Origin: Microbacterium sp.
GTDB taxonomy: Bacteria; Actinomycetota; Actinomycetes; Actinomycetales; Microbacteriaceae
DNA: 64,000 nucleotides
Direction of reading: 5' to 3'
NCBI GenBank assembly: GCA_019510305.1
Contig: JAEKKN010000021.1
Span: 1 to 64,000, forward strand
Below the pieces are notes generated by a model. That model did no database searches and was not told the DNA's origin. It saw only the letters and a list, made by a program, of their open reading frames with translations. This document shows positions 9,659 to 18,814 of the stretch, in pieces. The position numbers and the translations under genes were made by a program. Position 1 is the stretch's first letter, and each line of letters begins with the position of its first letter.

Positions 9659-11109
9659 GCGTCGGCCCCGATCAGCTCGGAGCCGATGCCGGCGAGGGTC
9701 GTGGCCGCGTCCTTCACCATGTCGAGGATCGCCCTCACGTCCGCGAGCGTGGTCTCGGGATTCAGCAGCGTGAGCTTGAGGCACGGGCGTCCGTCGATCA
9801 CGGTCTTCGCGACGAGCGCGCGACCCGACTCGAACAGTACGCGCCGCACGCCGGCGACGAGCGCGTCTCGCTCTTCGGACGAGGTTCCTTCCGTCCGCAG
9901 CCGGAACAGCACGGTGCTGAGCTGAGACCGCCCGACGAGCTCGAGTTCGTCATCCGCGTCCACCGCATCGGCCACGGTCGCCGCCAGGTCGATCACGGTG
10001 TCGAACATCTCGCCGATGCGGTCGGCTCCGATCGCGCGGAGCGACACCCACAGCTTGAGCGCGTCGAAGCGCCGCGTGGTCTGCAGCGACTTGTCGACCT
10101 GATTGGGCTCGTCGTTCTCCAGGGGGTTCAGGTAGTCGGCGTGCCAGGCTCCAGCCGCCAGATCTCGGGGTTCGCGCACGAGGATCGCGCTCGACGAGAC
10201 AGGCTGGAAGAAGCTCTTGTGGAAGTCCACGGTCACAGACCTCGCCCGCTCGATCCCGTCGAGCAGATCGCGGCGTCGGCGCGAGACGAGGAGCCCGCCG
10301 CCGTAGGCGGCATCGACGTGGAGCCAGACGCGGTGGGCGTCGCATACGGCGGCTACCGCGGCGAGGGGATCGATGACCCCACGGTCGGTGGTGCCGGCGG
10401 TCGCGACGACGGCCATCGGCAGACGGCCGGATGCCACGGCCGAGGCCACCGCGTCGTCGAGGGCGGCAGGCAGCATCCGTCCTTCGCCGTCATCCGCGAC
10501 GGTGATCACCGCGTCGTCGGAGAGTCCCAGCAGCAGCGCCGACTTGCCGACGCTGAAGTGGCTCGAGGCCGTCGCGAACACGACGAGCCGAGGCAGCGCG
10601 TGCGCCCGCTCTGTGCGGGCGTCGGCGATCGCCGCCTCGCGAGCCAGGAACAGGGCGTGCAGGTTCGACTGCGTGCCGCCGGAGGTGAAGACGCCGTCGC
10701 CCGCGGTGAAACCGGCCCAGCCGGTTGCGACGTCGATCAGCCGTCGCTCCATCAGCGTGCCTGCGGTGGACTGGTCGTACGTGTCGACCGACGGGTTGAC
10801 CGCCGCGAGAACGGCCTCCGCGGCGACCGCGGGGAGGGCGACGGGGCAGTTGAGATGGGCGGCGTACGCGGGGTGGTGGAACCAGACGGCGTTCGCGAGG
10901 AACAGCTCGTCGATCTCGCGGATGGCGGCCTGCGTGCCGACTCCAGGGGTGGCGAGGTCGACCGCGTCGACCTGCTTCTGCAGCTCGGCGCGCGACGCGC
11001 CCGATGTCGGCTGCGTCGTCTCCGCGAAGCGCGTCGCGACGCGGGAGGTGGTCTGGGCGACGAGCGATCGATAGAGATCGGCCGTGGACGAGGTGAGCAG
11101 CTCAGGCAC
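9655..11109 (-). CDS. desA: PLP-dependent decarboxylase, first enzyme of siderophore operon (DesA-like)
   Basis: A 484-residue group II pyridoxal-phosphate decarboxylase of the DesA/diaminobutyrate decarboxylase type, expected to decarboxylate lysine to cadaverine. The PLP lysine sits in VDFHKSFFQP; WLHVDAAYGG carries the cofactor-stacking region; TSGGTQSNLHALFLARE is the phosphate-binding loop. It starts at a GTG at 11109 with AAGGAG about 10 bases upstream. The iron box lies immediately upstream of this ribosome binding site, so the operon of at least six genes should be repressed when iron is plentiful. Exact substrate is inferred from the operon. Confidence 0.88.
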   Translation of the reverse strand: MPELLTSSTADLYRSLVAQTTSRVATRFAETTQPTSGASRAELQKQVDAVDLATPGVGTQAAIREIDELFLANAVWFHHPAYAAHLNCPVALPAVAAEAVLAAVNPSVDTYDQSTAGTLMERRLIDVATGWAGFTAGDGVFTSGGTQSNLHALFLAREAAIADARTERAHALPRLVVFATASSHFSVGKSALLLGLSDDAVITVADDGEGRMLPAALDDAVASAVASGRLPMAVVATAGTTDRGVIDPLAAVAAVCDAHRVWLHVDAAYGGGLLVSRRRRDLLDGIERARSVTVDFHKSFFQPVSSSAILVREPRDLAAGAWHADYLNPLENDEPNQVDKSLQTTRRFDALKLWVSLRAIGADRIGEMFDTVIDLAATVADAVDADDELELVGRSQLSTVLFRLRTEGTSSEERDALVAGVRRVLFESGRALVAKTVIDGRPCLKLTLLNPETTLADVRAILDMVKDAATTLAGIGSELIGADA

Positions 11110-11126
11110 CGATTCGACTCCTTAGG

Positions 11127-11145
11127 TTAGGTTTGCCTAGCCTAC
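11127..11145. promoter_or_regulatory. Iron box (DtxR/IdeR/DmdR-type)
   Basis: TTAGGTTTGCCTAGCCTAC matches 16 of 19 positions of the actinobacterial iron-box consensus TTAGGTTAGCCTAACCTAA. It lies 18-36 bases upstream of the decarboxylase start and overlaps a second, shorter TTAGGTTAGG half. This predicts iron-dependent repression of the siderophore operon. Confidence 0.85.
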
Positions 11146-11246
11146 ATAATCGACTCTATGGATGACGTCACAGAGTCGTCGAGAGAGCGTCGACCCGCGG
11201 AAGCAAGCCCCTCCTGGTCTCGGACCGGGCCGGATATCCTGCCCGG

Positions 11247-12047
11247 GTGACCACCGCAAAGAGCACCGCGAGAGCAGCGAGAAGTTCCACGCTCTTCCGC
11301 AGGACCGCGCGCGCCGGATACGTGGTCCTGGGGGTCGTGCATGTCATCATCGGAGCGCTCGCCGTGTCGATCGCGCTCGGCGCGGGAGGCGACGCCGATC
11401 AGGACGGGGCGATGGAGCAGATCCGGAGCACGCCGATCGGCGGCGCCCTGCTGTGGTGCGTGGCCGCGGGACTCGCCGCGCTCGCCGTGTGGCAGATCGC
11501 GGCGGCAGTGGTCGCCGCGGCTCCCGATGAGGCGAAGAGATGGGGACGGCGTGTCACGCTGCTCGGCGCGGCAGTCGCCTACCTCGTGATCGCCGGCATG
11601 GCCGCTGTGTATGCGGTGGGCGGCAGCGCCGATTCGGAGGAGGCCACGCAGACGCTCAGCGCTCGGGTGATGTCGGCCCCTGGCGGGCTCGTCCTCATCG
11701 TGCTGCTCGGGATCGGGGTGATCGGCGTCGGCGTCGGCTTCGTCGTCGGCGGTCTCAGACGGGTCTTCGAGAAGACCATGGACCTGCCGGACGGGGGAGC
11801 CCGCAACGGCGTGGTGACCCTCGGCGTGATCGGGTACATCGCCAAGGGCGTCGCCGTCGCGCTGACGGGAGCGCTCTTCGTGGTCGCGGCCTGGACTCAG
11901 GACCCGGACAAGGCGGCGGGTCTGGATGCCGCGCTGCACAGCCTCGCGGCTCTGCCGCTGGGCCGTCTCGCCCTGCTCCTGACGGGGGCCGGCCTCGCGG
12001 TCTACGGCGTGTTCTGCTTCGCTCGGGCACGCCTCGCCCGGATGTGA
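11247..12047 (+). CDS. DUF1206 membrane protein
   Basis: A 266-residue integral membrane protein with six hydrophobic segments arranged as three pairs, the repeated layout of DUF1206. Each repeat opens with a Tyr/Gly-containing helix (ARAGYVVLGVVHVIIGALAV; VIGYIAKGVAVALTGALFVV). Function is unknown for the family. It starts at a GTG, is divergent from the siderophore operon and stands alone, ending 13 bases before the convergent LysE gene. Confidence 0.85.
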   Translation: MTTAKSTARAARSSTLFRRTARAGYVVLGVVHVIIGALAVSIALGAGGDADQDGAMEQIRSTPIGGALLWCVAAGLAALAVWQIAAAVVAAAPDEAKRWGRRVTLLGAAVAYLVIAGMAAVYAVGGSADSEEATQTLSARVMSAPGGLVLIVLLGIGVIGVGVGFVVGGLRRVFEKTMDLPDGGARNGVVTLGVIGYIAKGVAVALTGALFVVAAWTQDPDKAAGLDAALHSLAALPLGRLALLLTGAGLAVYGVFCFARARLARM

Positions 12048-12060
12048 CGAAGCGGGAGGA

Positions 12061-12720
12061 TCAGGCTGGCGCCGGCTTCTCGTTCCACAGCAGCAGGAAT
12101 GCGCCGAGGACGATCATGAGAGCACCGCCGGCGGTGCTCATCGTCTGGAGCCGCCGCGGGGAGCGACCGAACCAGTCGCGGGCGGCGCTCGCGAGGAGCA
12201 CCCAGATCGCGTCGCACGCGACGCCGATCGTCACGGTGATGGCACCGAGGACGAACAGCTGCATCGGCACCGACCCCGCCGGAAGATCGACGAACTGCGG
12301 GAGTATCGCGAGGAAGAACGCGATCGACTTCGGATTCGTCACGCCGACCACGAACCCCTCCCGCAGCAGCCGTGCGCCCGACCGGCGCGGCTGCGCGCCG
12401 GTGACGGAGTCGGCGGCATCCTTCCGATGCCTGATCGCCTGGATCCCGAGGAAGACGAGGTACCCCGCCCCGATCACCTTGACGACCGTGAACAGCACGA
12501 CGGACTGCGCGATGACCGTGCCGACGCCCAGCGCGACACCGGCCACGAGCACCAGCGAGCCGATCGCCGTGCCGAGGATGCTGAGGAATCCGCCCACGCG
12601 GCCCAACGCCATGGCGCGTCCGATCGTGAACAGCACGGTCGGCCCTGGGATGGCCACCATGACGAGGGCAGCGATCACGAATGTCGTGAGTGTCTCCGCG
12701 CTGAACATGGGGGCGAGCAT
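12061..12720 (-). CDS. LysE family amino-acid/metabolite exporter
   Basis: A 219-residue inner-membrane exporter of the LysE/RhtB superfamily, six predicted helices. IPGPTVLFTIGRAMALGRVGG near the N-terminus is the family signature (PGP followed by the G-rich stretch), and GVTNPKSIAFFLAILPQF is the second hallmark near residue 130. ATG 12720 is used here; ATG 12708 (MFSAETL) is an equally plausible start. It would export an amino acid or related metabolite; the substrate cannot be read from sequence. Confidence 0.87.
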   Translation of the reverse strand: MLAPMFSAETLTTFVIAALVMVAIPGPTVLFTIGRAMALGRVGGFLSILGTAIGSLVLVAGVALGVGTVIAQSVVLFTVVKVIGAGYLVFLGIQAIRHRKDAADSVTGAQPRRSGARLLREGFVVGVTNPKSIAFFLAILPQFVDLPAGSVPMQLFVLGAITVTIGVACDAIWVLLASAARDWFGRSPRRLQTMSTAGGALMIVLGAFLLLWNEKPAPA

Positions 12721-12790
12721 ACGGCACCTCGGTGCGCTCAGGCCTCGGCCGGGGGATGAGGGCGACCGCGACGGCCGCCCTCATCGCGTC

Positions 12791-13183
12791 TCAGACCGAA
12801 CCCCAGAAGCGGTCCTCCGCGTCCTGGTCCTCGCTGATGAGCCACACCTCGGCGATGCGGCCGTCCGCGATCCGGAAGACGTCGACTCCATGCTGATCGA
12901 GGTCCTCCGCGCCGGCTCGCTGAGCGCGGAAACGCACCGTGGCCGCGACGAGGTCGCCGCTCTCGGTCGCGGAATCCGTCTCCAGAACGAAGGTGCCGCC
13001 GCTGAGCTCCATGAGGCGGCCGAGATGAGCGAGGATCGCCGCAGGGCCGACGTGGTCTCCCGACGCCTGGTGCGCACCGGGCTGGTGCCACACCGCATCC
13101 GCTCCGAAGGTCGCCGCCAGCGCCTCCATGTCTCCGGCAGCCAACGCCGCTCCGTACTGTCCGACCACATCGATCGCCGACAT
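12791..13183 (-). CDS. SnoaL-like/NTF2-fold protein
   Basis: A 130-residue protein of the SnoaL-like NTF2 fold (GADAVWHQPGAHQASGDHVG, then DVFRIADGRIAEVWLISED near the C-terminus). Members bind small hydrophobic ligands or act as isomerases or hydrolases. ATG 13183 is chosen because GAAGGAGGA sits 6 bases upstream. It is divergent from an HxlR regulator 86 bases away, which probably controls it. Confidence 0.85.
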   Translation of the reverse strand: MSAIDVVGQYGAALAAGDMEALAATFGADAVWHQPGAHQASGDHVGPAAILAHLGRLMELSGGTFVLETDSATESGDLVAATVRFRAQRAGAEDLDQHGVDVFRIADGRIAEVWLISEDQDAEDRFWGSV

Positions 13184-13269
13184 GATGATCCTCCTTCGAC
13201 TCGGTACTCTGGGCACCCAGCCTCTCGAGCGCGGGCTGGTCACCTCAACGTCACCGAACGGAGCATCCG

Positions 13270-13650
13270 ATGCCCAGGGACTGGACCGTCTTCTCGGAAC
13301 GATGCCCCTCCAGGGCCTCGCTCGCACGCATCGCGAACAAGTGGACGGCGATGATCGTGGTCCTGCTGCACGAACAGCCGCTGCGGTTCGGCGAGCTGCA
13401 CGGTTCGGTGGAGGGCATCACCAAGAAGGTTCTCGTCGACACGCTGCGAGCACTGGAGCGCGACGGGATGCTCGAGCGCGCCGCTGACGAAGACGGGCAT
13501 GTGCGATATCGGCTCACTCCGCTGGGGCGGACCCTGCACGAGCCGCTGCAGGCGCTGCGCATCTGGGCCGAATCGCACGTGGACGACGTTCTCGCCGCGC
13601 AGGACAGCTACGACGAAGCGGCCGACGAGCGGGTGCTCGGCGGCCGCTGA
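13270..13650 (+). CDS. HxlR family transcriptional regulator
   Basis: A 126-residue winged-helix regulator of the HxlR type. It shows the family order: a Cys near the N-terminus (ERCPSRASLARIANKWTAMIV), LRFGELHGSVEGITKKVLVDTLRALE as recognition helix region, then GHVRYRLTPLGRTL as the wing. The single Cys12 is the redox-sensing position in several relatives. It is divergent from the SnoaL-like gene, which is the likely target. Confidence 0.88.
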   Translation: MPRDWTVFSERCPSRASLARIANKWTAMIVVLLHEQPLRFGELHGSVEGITKKVLVDTLRALERDGMLERAADEDGHVRYRLTPLGRTLHEPLQALRIWAESHVDDVLAAQDSYDEAADERVLGGR

Positions 13651-13698
13651 GTCGAGATCAGGCATCTCGACGGCGAGGGCGCTGATCGGGTGGGCGGG

Positions 13699-15405
13699 CT
13701 ATCTCTGCGCAGGCAGCACGTGCTCCCCGGTCTTGTCCGTCGCGATCGACAGAGACGAGATGTACTGCGTCTCGCCGTCGGGCCCGGGGACGGCTGACGC
13801 GATCATGTCTGGCCGCTCGAACTCGATGCCGGTCGCGAGGTCCATCAGGCGTTCGTCGCTGGGGTTGCCGTCATCGTCGAGCATCGGCAGATCGATGCCG
13901 TCGTCGGTGCGCCGCAGGTAGTAGCGGCCCTTCGTGATGATCGCCATCACGGGAGTCGCGACGAACGCGATCAGCACGGCGAACATCGGCGAGAAGGGCT
14001 GGACGCCCGGCCCGAACGCTCCGAAGAACATCGCGATCGAGATGCCGCCGGACAGAGCGAGCGAGACGACGCCGACCGGGTTCCACGCGTACAGCATGCC
14101 GCGGCGGAACTCGGGCTGCTTCGGCGACAGCTTCAACAGGTACTTGTTGATCGCGATGTCGGTCGCCACGGTCACGATCCACGCCATTCCGAGGTTCGCG
14201 TAGAAGCCCAGGATGGTGTTGAGGAAGTCGAACATGTTCGATTCCATGAGGATCAGCGCGATCGCGAGGTTCACCAGGACGAAGATCATGCGGCCGGGGT
14301 AGGTCTTGGTGATGCGTGTGTAGGAGTTGGTCCAGGCGAGCGACCCGGAGTAGGCGTTCGTGACGTTGATCTTGATCTGGGAGATCACCACGAGGATGAC
14401 CGCGAGCGTCATCGCGAGCCAGCCGGGCATCATCTGCTCGTAGATCCCGAGGAACTGGTGCACGGGTTCGTTCGCCGTCGCCGCGGCCTCGGGGTCGAGG
14501 CTCGCGATGAGGTAGACCGCGAGGAAGAGGCCGATCGCCTGCTTGAGAGCGCCGAAGATCACCCAGCCGGGACCCGCGAGGATGACCGCGCCCCACCACC
14601 GGCGTCGGTTCGCCTCGGTCTTGGGAGGCATGAACCGGAGGTAGTCGATCTGCTCGGCGATCTGGGCGATCAGCGAGAGGCAGACGCCCGCGGCGAGCAT
14701 GACCGAGGACAGCGAGAGCGAGCCGTCGCCCTGTCCCTTGAAGTCGAAGAACTCGCCGACCGACGAGGGGTTGGCGATGACCAGGTAGGCGAACGGGATC
14801 ACCATCAGGATCAGCCACAGCGGTGTGGTCCACACCTGCAGCTTCGAGAGCGCGCGCATGCCGTAGATCACGAGGGGGATCACGAGGATCGTCGAGACCG
14901 CGTAGCCGATCCACACCGGGATTCCCAGCCCGAGTTGGAGGCCCTGCGCCATGATCGATCCTTCGAGGGCGAAGAAGATGAACGTGAAGGTGGCGAAGAT
15001 CACGTTCGTGATGACCGAGCCGTAGTAGCCGAAGCCGGAGCCTCGGGTGATCAGGTCGAGGTCGATGTTGTAGCGGGCGGCGTAGTAGGCGAGGGGGATG
15101 CCGGTGACGAAGATCACGACGGCGGCGACCGCGATGCCCAGGAGGGCGTTGATCGTGCCGTGCGTGATGCCGATGTTCGCACCGATCGAGAAGTCGGCGA
15201 GATAGGCGATGCCGCCCAACGCGCTGGTGGCGACGACCCCCGGACCCCACTTTCGGTACGAGCGCGGGGCGAAGCGCAGCGTGTAGTCCTCGAGGCTCTC
15301 CTTCGTCGCGGCCCTGGCGTCGGCGGAACCGCGGTCGTGGATGTCGGTGGGAGGAAGCGCCGGCGGCGCATCGTCGGTCGTCGGACGGGTGATCTCCGTG
15401 GTCAT
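13699..15405 (-). CDS. NCS1 family purine/cytosine/allantoin-type permease
   Basis: A 568-residue membrane transporter of the nucleobase:cation symporter-1 family with about 12 hydrophobic segments. The family-typical early block LRFAPRSYRKWGPGVVATSALGG (residues about 40-60) precedes helix 1, and NAYSGSLAWTNSYTRITK lies in the region of helix 8. The long C-terminal tail (about 60 residues) is polar. The ATG at 15405 removes an implausible extension that runs opposite ureA. It is divergent from the urease operon, so a nitrogen-rich substrate that ends as urea (purine, allantoin, hydantoin, or urea) is likely, though not proven. Confidence 0.87.
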   Translation of the reverse strand: MTTEITRPTTDDAPPALPPTDIHDRGSADARAATKESLEDYTLRFAPRSYRKWGPGVVATSALGGIAYLADFSIGANIGITHGTINALLGIAVAAVVIFVTGIPLAYYAARYNIDLDLITRGSGFGYYGSVITNVIFATFTFIFFALEGSIMAQGLQLGLGIPVWIGYAVSTILVIPLVIYGMRALSKLQVWTTPLWLILMVIPFAYLVIANPSSVGEFFDFKGQGDGSLSLSSVMLAAGVCLSLIAQIAEQIDYLRFMPPKTEANRRRWWGAVILAGPGWVIFGALKQAIGLFLAVYLIASLDPEAAATANEPVHQFLGIYEQMMPGWLAMTLAVILVVISQIKINVTNAYSGSLAWTNSYTRITKTYPGRMIFVLVNLAIALILMESNMFDFLNTILGFYANLGMAWIVTVATDIAINKYLLKLSPKQPEFRRGMLYAWNPVGVVSLALSGGISIAMFFGAFGPGVQPFSPMFAVLIAFVATPVMAIITKGRYYLRRTDDGIDLPMLDDDGNPSDERLMDLATGIEFERPDMIASAVPGPDGETQYISSLSIATDKTGEHVLPAQR

Positions 15406-15747
15406 GCCCGGTCTCCGTTCGTCTCGGGGCGGGCGGACGCCGGGGCGCTGCCCACGACGGCGTGGTGAGAATCGGCGGCGATCCGCACCCCTCGGGCGAA
15501 CGACCTCGGGGAGCGGCCTCGACGCCGAGGGTGGTTCGCGCTCTCGTACCGGTGAGGGCGTGCTGCCAGTGTGGGCCCGCGCGCCCGCGCCGCGATTTCG
15601 CCGGTGTTGCGATCGCGTTAACTCTTCTCCGGCCTGCCGCCAGTTCGCGCGGATCCGCATCCGGCGGCGGTCGCCGCCCCGTTTCCGGTGTGGCAGATTT
15701 CTTCCAGGCGCACGCTGCCGGGCGCCGGGAAGACGGAAGGAGCCGCG
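15406..15747. other. 342-base intergenic region between NCS1 permease and urease
   Basis: No coding region is supported here. It must hold the divergent promoters of the permease and urease genes. The only regulatory candidate I can point to is the GlnR-like site at 15606-15622. The stretch is rich in GC dyads without a clear terminator. Confidence 0.6.
15606..15622 (-). promoter_or_regulatory. GlnR-like nitrogen-control site
   Basis: On the minus strand the sequence GTTAAC-N6-GCAAC fits the actinobacterial GlnR half-site pattern gnTnAC-N6-GnAAC with one substitution from the preferred GAAAC. It lies between the NCS1 permease and urease genes, both nitrogen functions that GlnR or AmtR controls in other actinobacteria. 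A single short match in a high-GC genome could be chance. Confidence 0.3.
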
Positions 15748-16050
15748 GTGCATCTGACACCCGCTGACACGGAGAAGCTGCTCCTCGCGGTCGCCGGCAT
15801 GGTCGCCCGTGACCGGCGTGAGCGCGGGGTGCTCTTGAACCATCCCGAGACGGTCGCGCTGCTGTCGACCTGGGTCATCGAGCGCGCCAGAGAGGGCGCC
15901 GACGTGGCGGGGCTGATGGACGAGGGGCGCAAGGTCCTCACCAGAGCCGAGGTCATGCCCGGCGTCCCCGAGATGCTGCACGACGTGCAGGTCGAGGCGA
16001 CGTTCCCCGACGGGCGCAAGCTCGTGACGATCCATCACCCGATCGACTGA
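15748..16050 (+). CDS. ureA: Urease gamma subunit
   Basis: The 100-residue gamma subunit of urease, the nickel enzyme that hydrolyses urea to ammonia and carbamate. It opens [20 protein letters not shown] and contains [16 protein letters not shown] and [21 protein letters not shown], all strongly conserved in UreA. The GTG at 15748 is preceded by GGAAGGAG. First gene of ureABCFGD. Confidence 0.97.
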   Translation: MHLTPADTEKLLLAVAGMVARDRRERGVLLNHPETVALLSTWVIERAREGADVAGLMDEGRKVLTRAEVMPGVPEMLHDVQVEATFPDGRKLVTIHHPID

Positions 16051-16061
16051 AGGCGGACTCC

Positions 16062-16418
16062 ATGAGCTCAGGCATCTCAGAAGGCCCCGGCGGGCTGCGC
16101 GTGCGCCCCGGCACGATCGAGCTGAATGCGGATCGCACCGCCGAGGAGCGCAGGAGCTTCGTGTTCGTCAACACCGGAGACCGCCCGATCCAGATCGGCT
16201 CGCACCTGCACCTCCCCGACGCGAACACCGCGCTGTCCTTCGACAGAGAGGCCGCCCACGGGTTCCGTCTCGACATCCCGTCCGGAACGTCCGAACGCTT
16301 CGAACCCGGTGCATCACGGGCGCTGGACGCCGTGGCGCTGCGCGGTGCGCGGCGCGTCCCCGGTCTGCAGCTCGCGCGCGCAGCCCATCCGCTCCTCGAC
16401 CACCCGGAGGCCGACTGA
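16062..16418 (+). CDS. ureB: Urease beta subunit
   Basis: The 118-residue beta subunit. The core [20 protein letters not shown] and [19 protein letters not shown] are the UreB hallmarks. It starts 11 bases after ureA and overlaps ureC by ATGA. Bacterial urease assembles as (ABC)3, so stoichiometric coupling by overlap is expected. Confidence 0.97.
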   Translation: MSSGISEGPGGLRVRPGTIELNADRTAEERRSFVFVNTGDRPIQIGSHLHLPDANTALSFDREAAHGFRLDIPSGTSERFEPGASRALDAVALRGARRVPGLQLARAAHPLLDHPEAD

Positions 16419-18121
16419 TGGTGCACATCGACAGGGAGCGCTACGCCGCCATCTACGGTCCGACCGCGGGCGATCAGGTGCGGCTGGCCGACACCGACCT
16501 CTGGATCGAGATCGAGGAAGACCTGACCGCGGGCGGTGAGGAAGCCGTCTTCGGCGGCGGCAAGTCGATCCGCGAATCCATGGCGCAGTCCACGCGCACG
16601 CGGGCGGAGGGTGCTCTCGACACGGTCATCACGAACGTGATCATCCTGGAATGGTGGGGCATCATCCGCGCCGACGTCGGGATCCGCGACGGCCGGATCG
16701 TCGCGCTCGGCCGCGCCGGGAACCCCGACATCGCCGACGGGGTGGATCCCCGCCTCATCATCGGGCCGTCCACCGACGTGATCTCGGGGGAGGGCCGCAT
16801 CCTGACCGCCGGGGCGATCGACTCGCACGTGCACCTGCTCTCGCCGTCTCAGGTGCACGAGGCGCTCGCGACCGGCATCACCACGATCGTCGGCGGAGGC
16901 ACGGGTCCCTCGGAGGGCTCGAAGGCGACCACGGTCACGCCCGGAGCGTGGCACCTCGCCACGATGCACCGGTCGCTGGATGCTCTGCCCGTCAACTTCC
17001 TGCTGCTGGGCAAAGGCAACACGGTCTCGGCCGAAGCGCTCGCCGAGCAGGCACGGGCGGGGGCCGCGGGCTTCAAGGTGCACGAGGACTGGGGCTCGAG
17101 TCCGGCCGCGATCGATGCGGCTTTGAGAGCAGCCGACGATTGGGGCCTCCAGGTCGCGCTGCACTCCGACTCGCTCAACGAGACGGGATACGTCGAGTCC
17201 ACCGTGGCCGCGATCGCCGAGCGCTCGATCCACGCCTTCCACGTCGAGGGCGCGGGCGGCGGTCACGCCCCCGACATCCTCGCGATCGCGTCTTTGCCGT
17301 ATGTGATCCCCGGCTCGACGAATCCGACCCTGCCGCACACCGTGAACACGGTGGCGGAGCACCTCGACATGCTGATGGTCTGCCACCATCTCAACCCCGC
17401 CGTGCCCGAGGATCTCGCCTTCGCGGAATCGCGGATCCGCGGCACGACGATCGCCGCCGAAGACATCCTGCACGACATGGGCGCGCTGTCGGTGACCTCC
17501 TCCGACGCGCAGGCGATGGGCCGCATCGGCGAGGTCATCACCCGCACCTGGCAGGTCGCGCACGTCATGAAGGCGCGCCGAGGGTCGCTCGGCACATCGC
17601 TCCCCGCCGACAACGAACGCGCGCGTCGCTACGTCGCGAAGTACACCATCAATCCGGCGGTCGCACACGGCATCGACCACGAGGTCGGATCGATCGAGGC
17701 GGGCAAGCTCGCGGATCTGGTGCTGTGGGATCCCGCCTTCTTCGGCATCCGCCCTGCGGTCGTGATCAAGGGCGGCGGCATCGTGTGGGCCGCACTCGGC
17801 GATCCGAACGCGTCGATCCCCACACCGCAGCCCGTGCTCATGCGACCGGCGTTCCTCGCCGCGGCCGGAGCCGAGCACTCGGTGACCTTCGTGTCGCCGG
17901 CCGCGCTCGACGCCGGGCTGGCGGATGAGCTCGGCCTGCGCCGCCGGCTGAGGGGCGTTCGTCCGACCCGCGGCATCGGCAAGGCCGACATGCGCAACAA
18001 CGACGCGCTGCCGAGGATCGACATCGATCCCGACACGTTCCGCATCGACATCGACGGCGAAGAGGTGCACCCGGCGCCGGCGTCGATCCTTCCGCTCGCG
18101 CAGCTCTACTCGATGTTCTGA
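16418..18121 (+). CDS. ureC: Urease alpha subunit (catalytic)
   Basis: The 567-residue catalytic subunit with every nickel ligand in place: His137 and His139 (SHVHLLSP), the carbamylated Lys220 (GFKVHEDWG), His249, His275 ([12 protein letters not shown]) and Asp363 (SSDAQAMGR). The flap Cys/His pair is Cys322-His323 ([13 protein letters not shown]). All are shifted by +3 relative to the Klebsiella numbering. Length is normal. It is followed after 6 bases by ureF. Confidence 0.98.
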   Translation: MVHIDRERYAAIYGPTAGDQVRLADTDLWIEIEEDLTAGGEEAVFGGGKSIRESMAQSTRTRAEGALDTVITNVIILEWWGIIRADVGIRDGRIVALGRAGNPDIADGVDPRLIIGPSTDVISGEGRILTAGAIDSHVHLLSPSQVHEALATGITTIVGGGTGPSEGSKATTVTPGAWHLATMHRSLDALPVNFLLLGKGNTVSAEALAEQARAGAAGFKVHEDWGSSPAAIDAALRAADDWGLQVALHSDSLNETGYVESTVAAIAERSIHAFHVEGAGGGHAPDILAIASLPYVIPGSTNPTLPHTVNTVAEHLDMLMVCHHLNPAVPEDLAFAESRIRGTTIAAEDILHDMGALSVTSSDAQAMGRIGEVITRTWQVAHVMKARRGSLGTSLPADNERARRYVAKYTINPAVAHGIDHEVGSIEAGKLADLVLWDPAFFGIRPAVVIKGGGIVWAALGDPNASIPTPQPVLMRPAFLAAAGAEHSVTFVSPAALDAGLADELGLRRRLRGVRPTRGIGKADMRNNDALPRIDIDPDTFRIDIDGEEVHPAPASILPLAQLYSMF

Positions 18122-18127
18122 GCCGTC

Positions 18128-18814
18128 ATGCTGCCGTACCCGCTGCCCTCGACCAGCATCGCGATGCTGCTGGCCGACGCGCGCCTGCCCTCCGGCGGAC
18201 ACGCCCACTCGGCGGGCGTCGAGCCGGCGCTGCGCGCCGGCATGGATCCGGCTCAGATCCCTGCTCTTCTGCACACCCGGGCATGGACCGGCTCGCTGGT
18301 GGATGCCGGCACGGCGGTGGTCGCGCGCCATCTCGCGCTCACGGCCGACGCCGACGCGCTCACCGCCGCGGAGACGGCCTGGGCTGCGCGTACGCCGTCA
18401 CCTGCGCAGCGGGACGCAGCCAGGGTGCTCGGCCGCGGGCTGCTGCGCCTCGGCACCCACCTCTGGCCCGAATCGCACCCCCTCGCCTCGCTCGGACGTC
18501 GCCCGACCCCCGCGCCTCGAGCGGTGGTGCTCGGCGTCATCGCCGCGGAGGCGGGCATGGACCCGCTCGACCTGTGCCGAACCGTCGTCTACGACGATGC
18601 GGCGAGCGCCGCCGCAGCCGTGCTCAAACTCGAACCGGGTGATCCGGCCGCCGCGAGCGTATGGGTCGCGCACACCTGCGCGGCGGTCGACGACGCGCTC
18701 CGGCCGATCTCCGAGCTCACAGACCCCCGCGACATCCCCGTCGCCGGTGCCCCCGAATCCGAGCAGTGGGCCGAGTCCCACGCGCTCCTGACGCAAAGGT
18801 TGTTCCGTGCCTGA
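18128..18814 (+). CDS. ureF: Urease accessory protein UreF
   Basis: A 228-residue all-helical accessory protein that helps the UreG-UreD complex load nickel into apo-urease. The N-terminal [22 protein letters not shown] is the UreF signature, where SGGHAHS takes the place of the common GGFAHS-type segment. Its end overlaps the ureG start by 8 bases. No ureE gene is present in the cluster. Confidence 0.93.
   Translation: MLPYPLPSTSIAMLLADARLPSGGHAHSAGVEPALRAGMDPAQIPALLHTRAWTGSLVDAGTAVVARHLALTADADALTAAETAWAARTPSPAQRDAARVLGRGLLRLGTHLWPESHPLASLGRRPTPAPRAVVLGVIAAEAGMDPLDLCRTVVYDDAASAAAAVLKLEPGDPAAASVWVAHTCAAVDDALRPISELTDPRDIPVAGAPESEQWAESHALLTQRLFRA

Noticed and set aside
15953..18331. A 792-codon leftward frame opposite the urease genes
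   Set aside because: Antisense shadow of the ureABC region, whose active-site residues are all intact on the plus strand.
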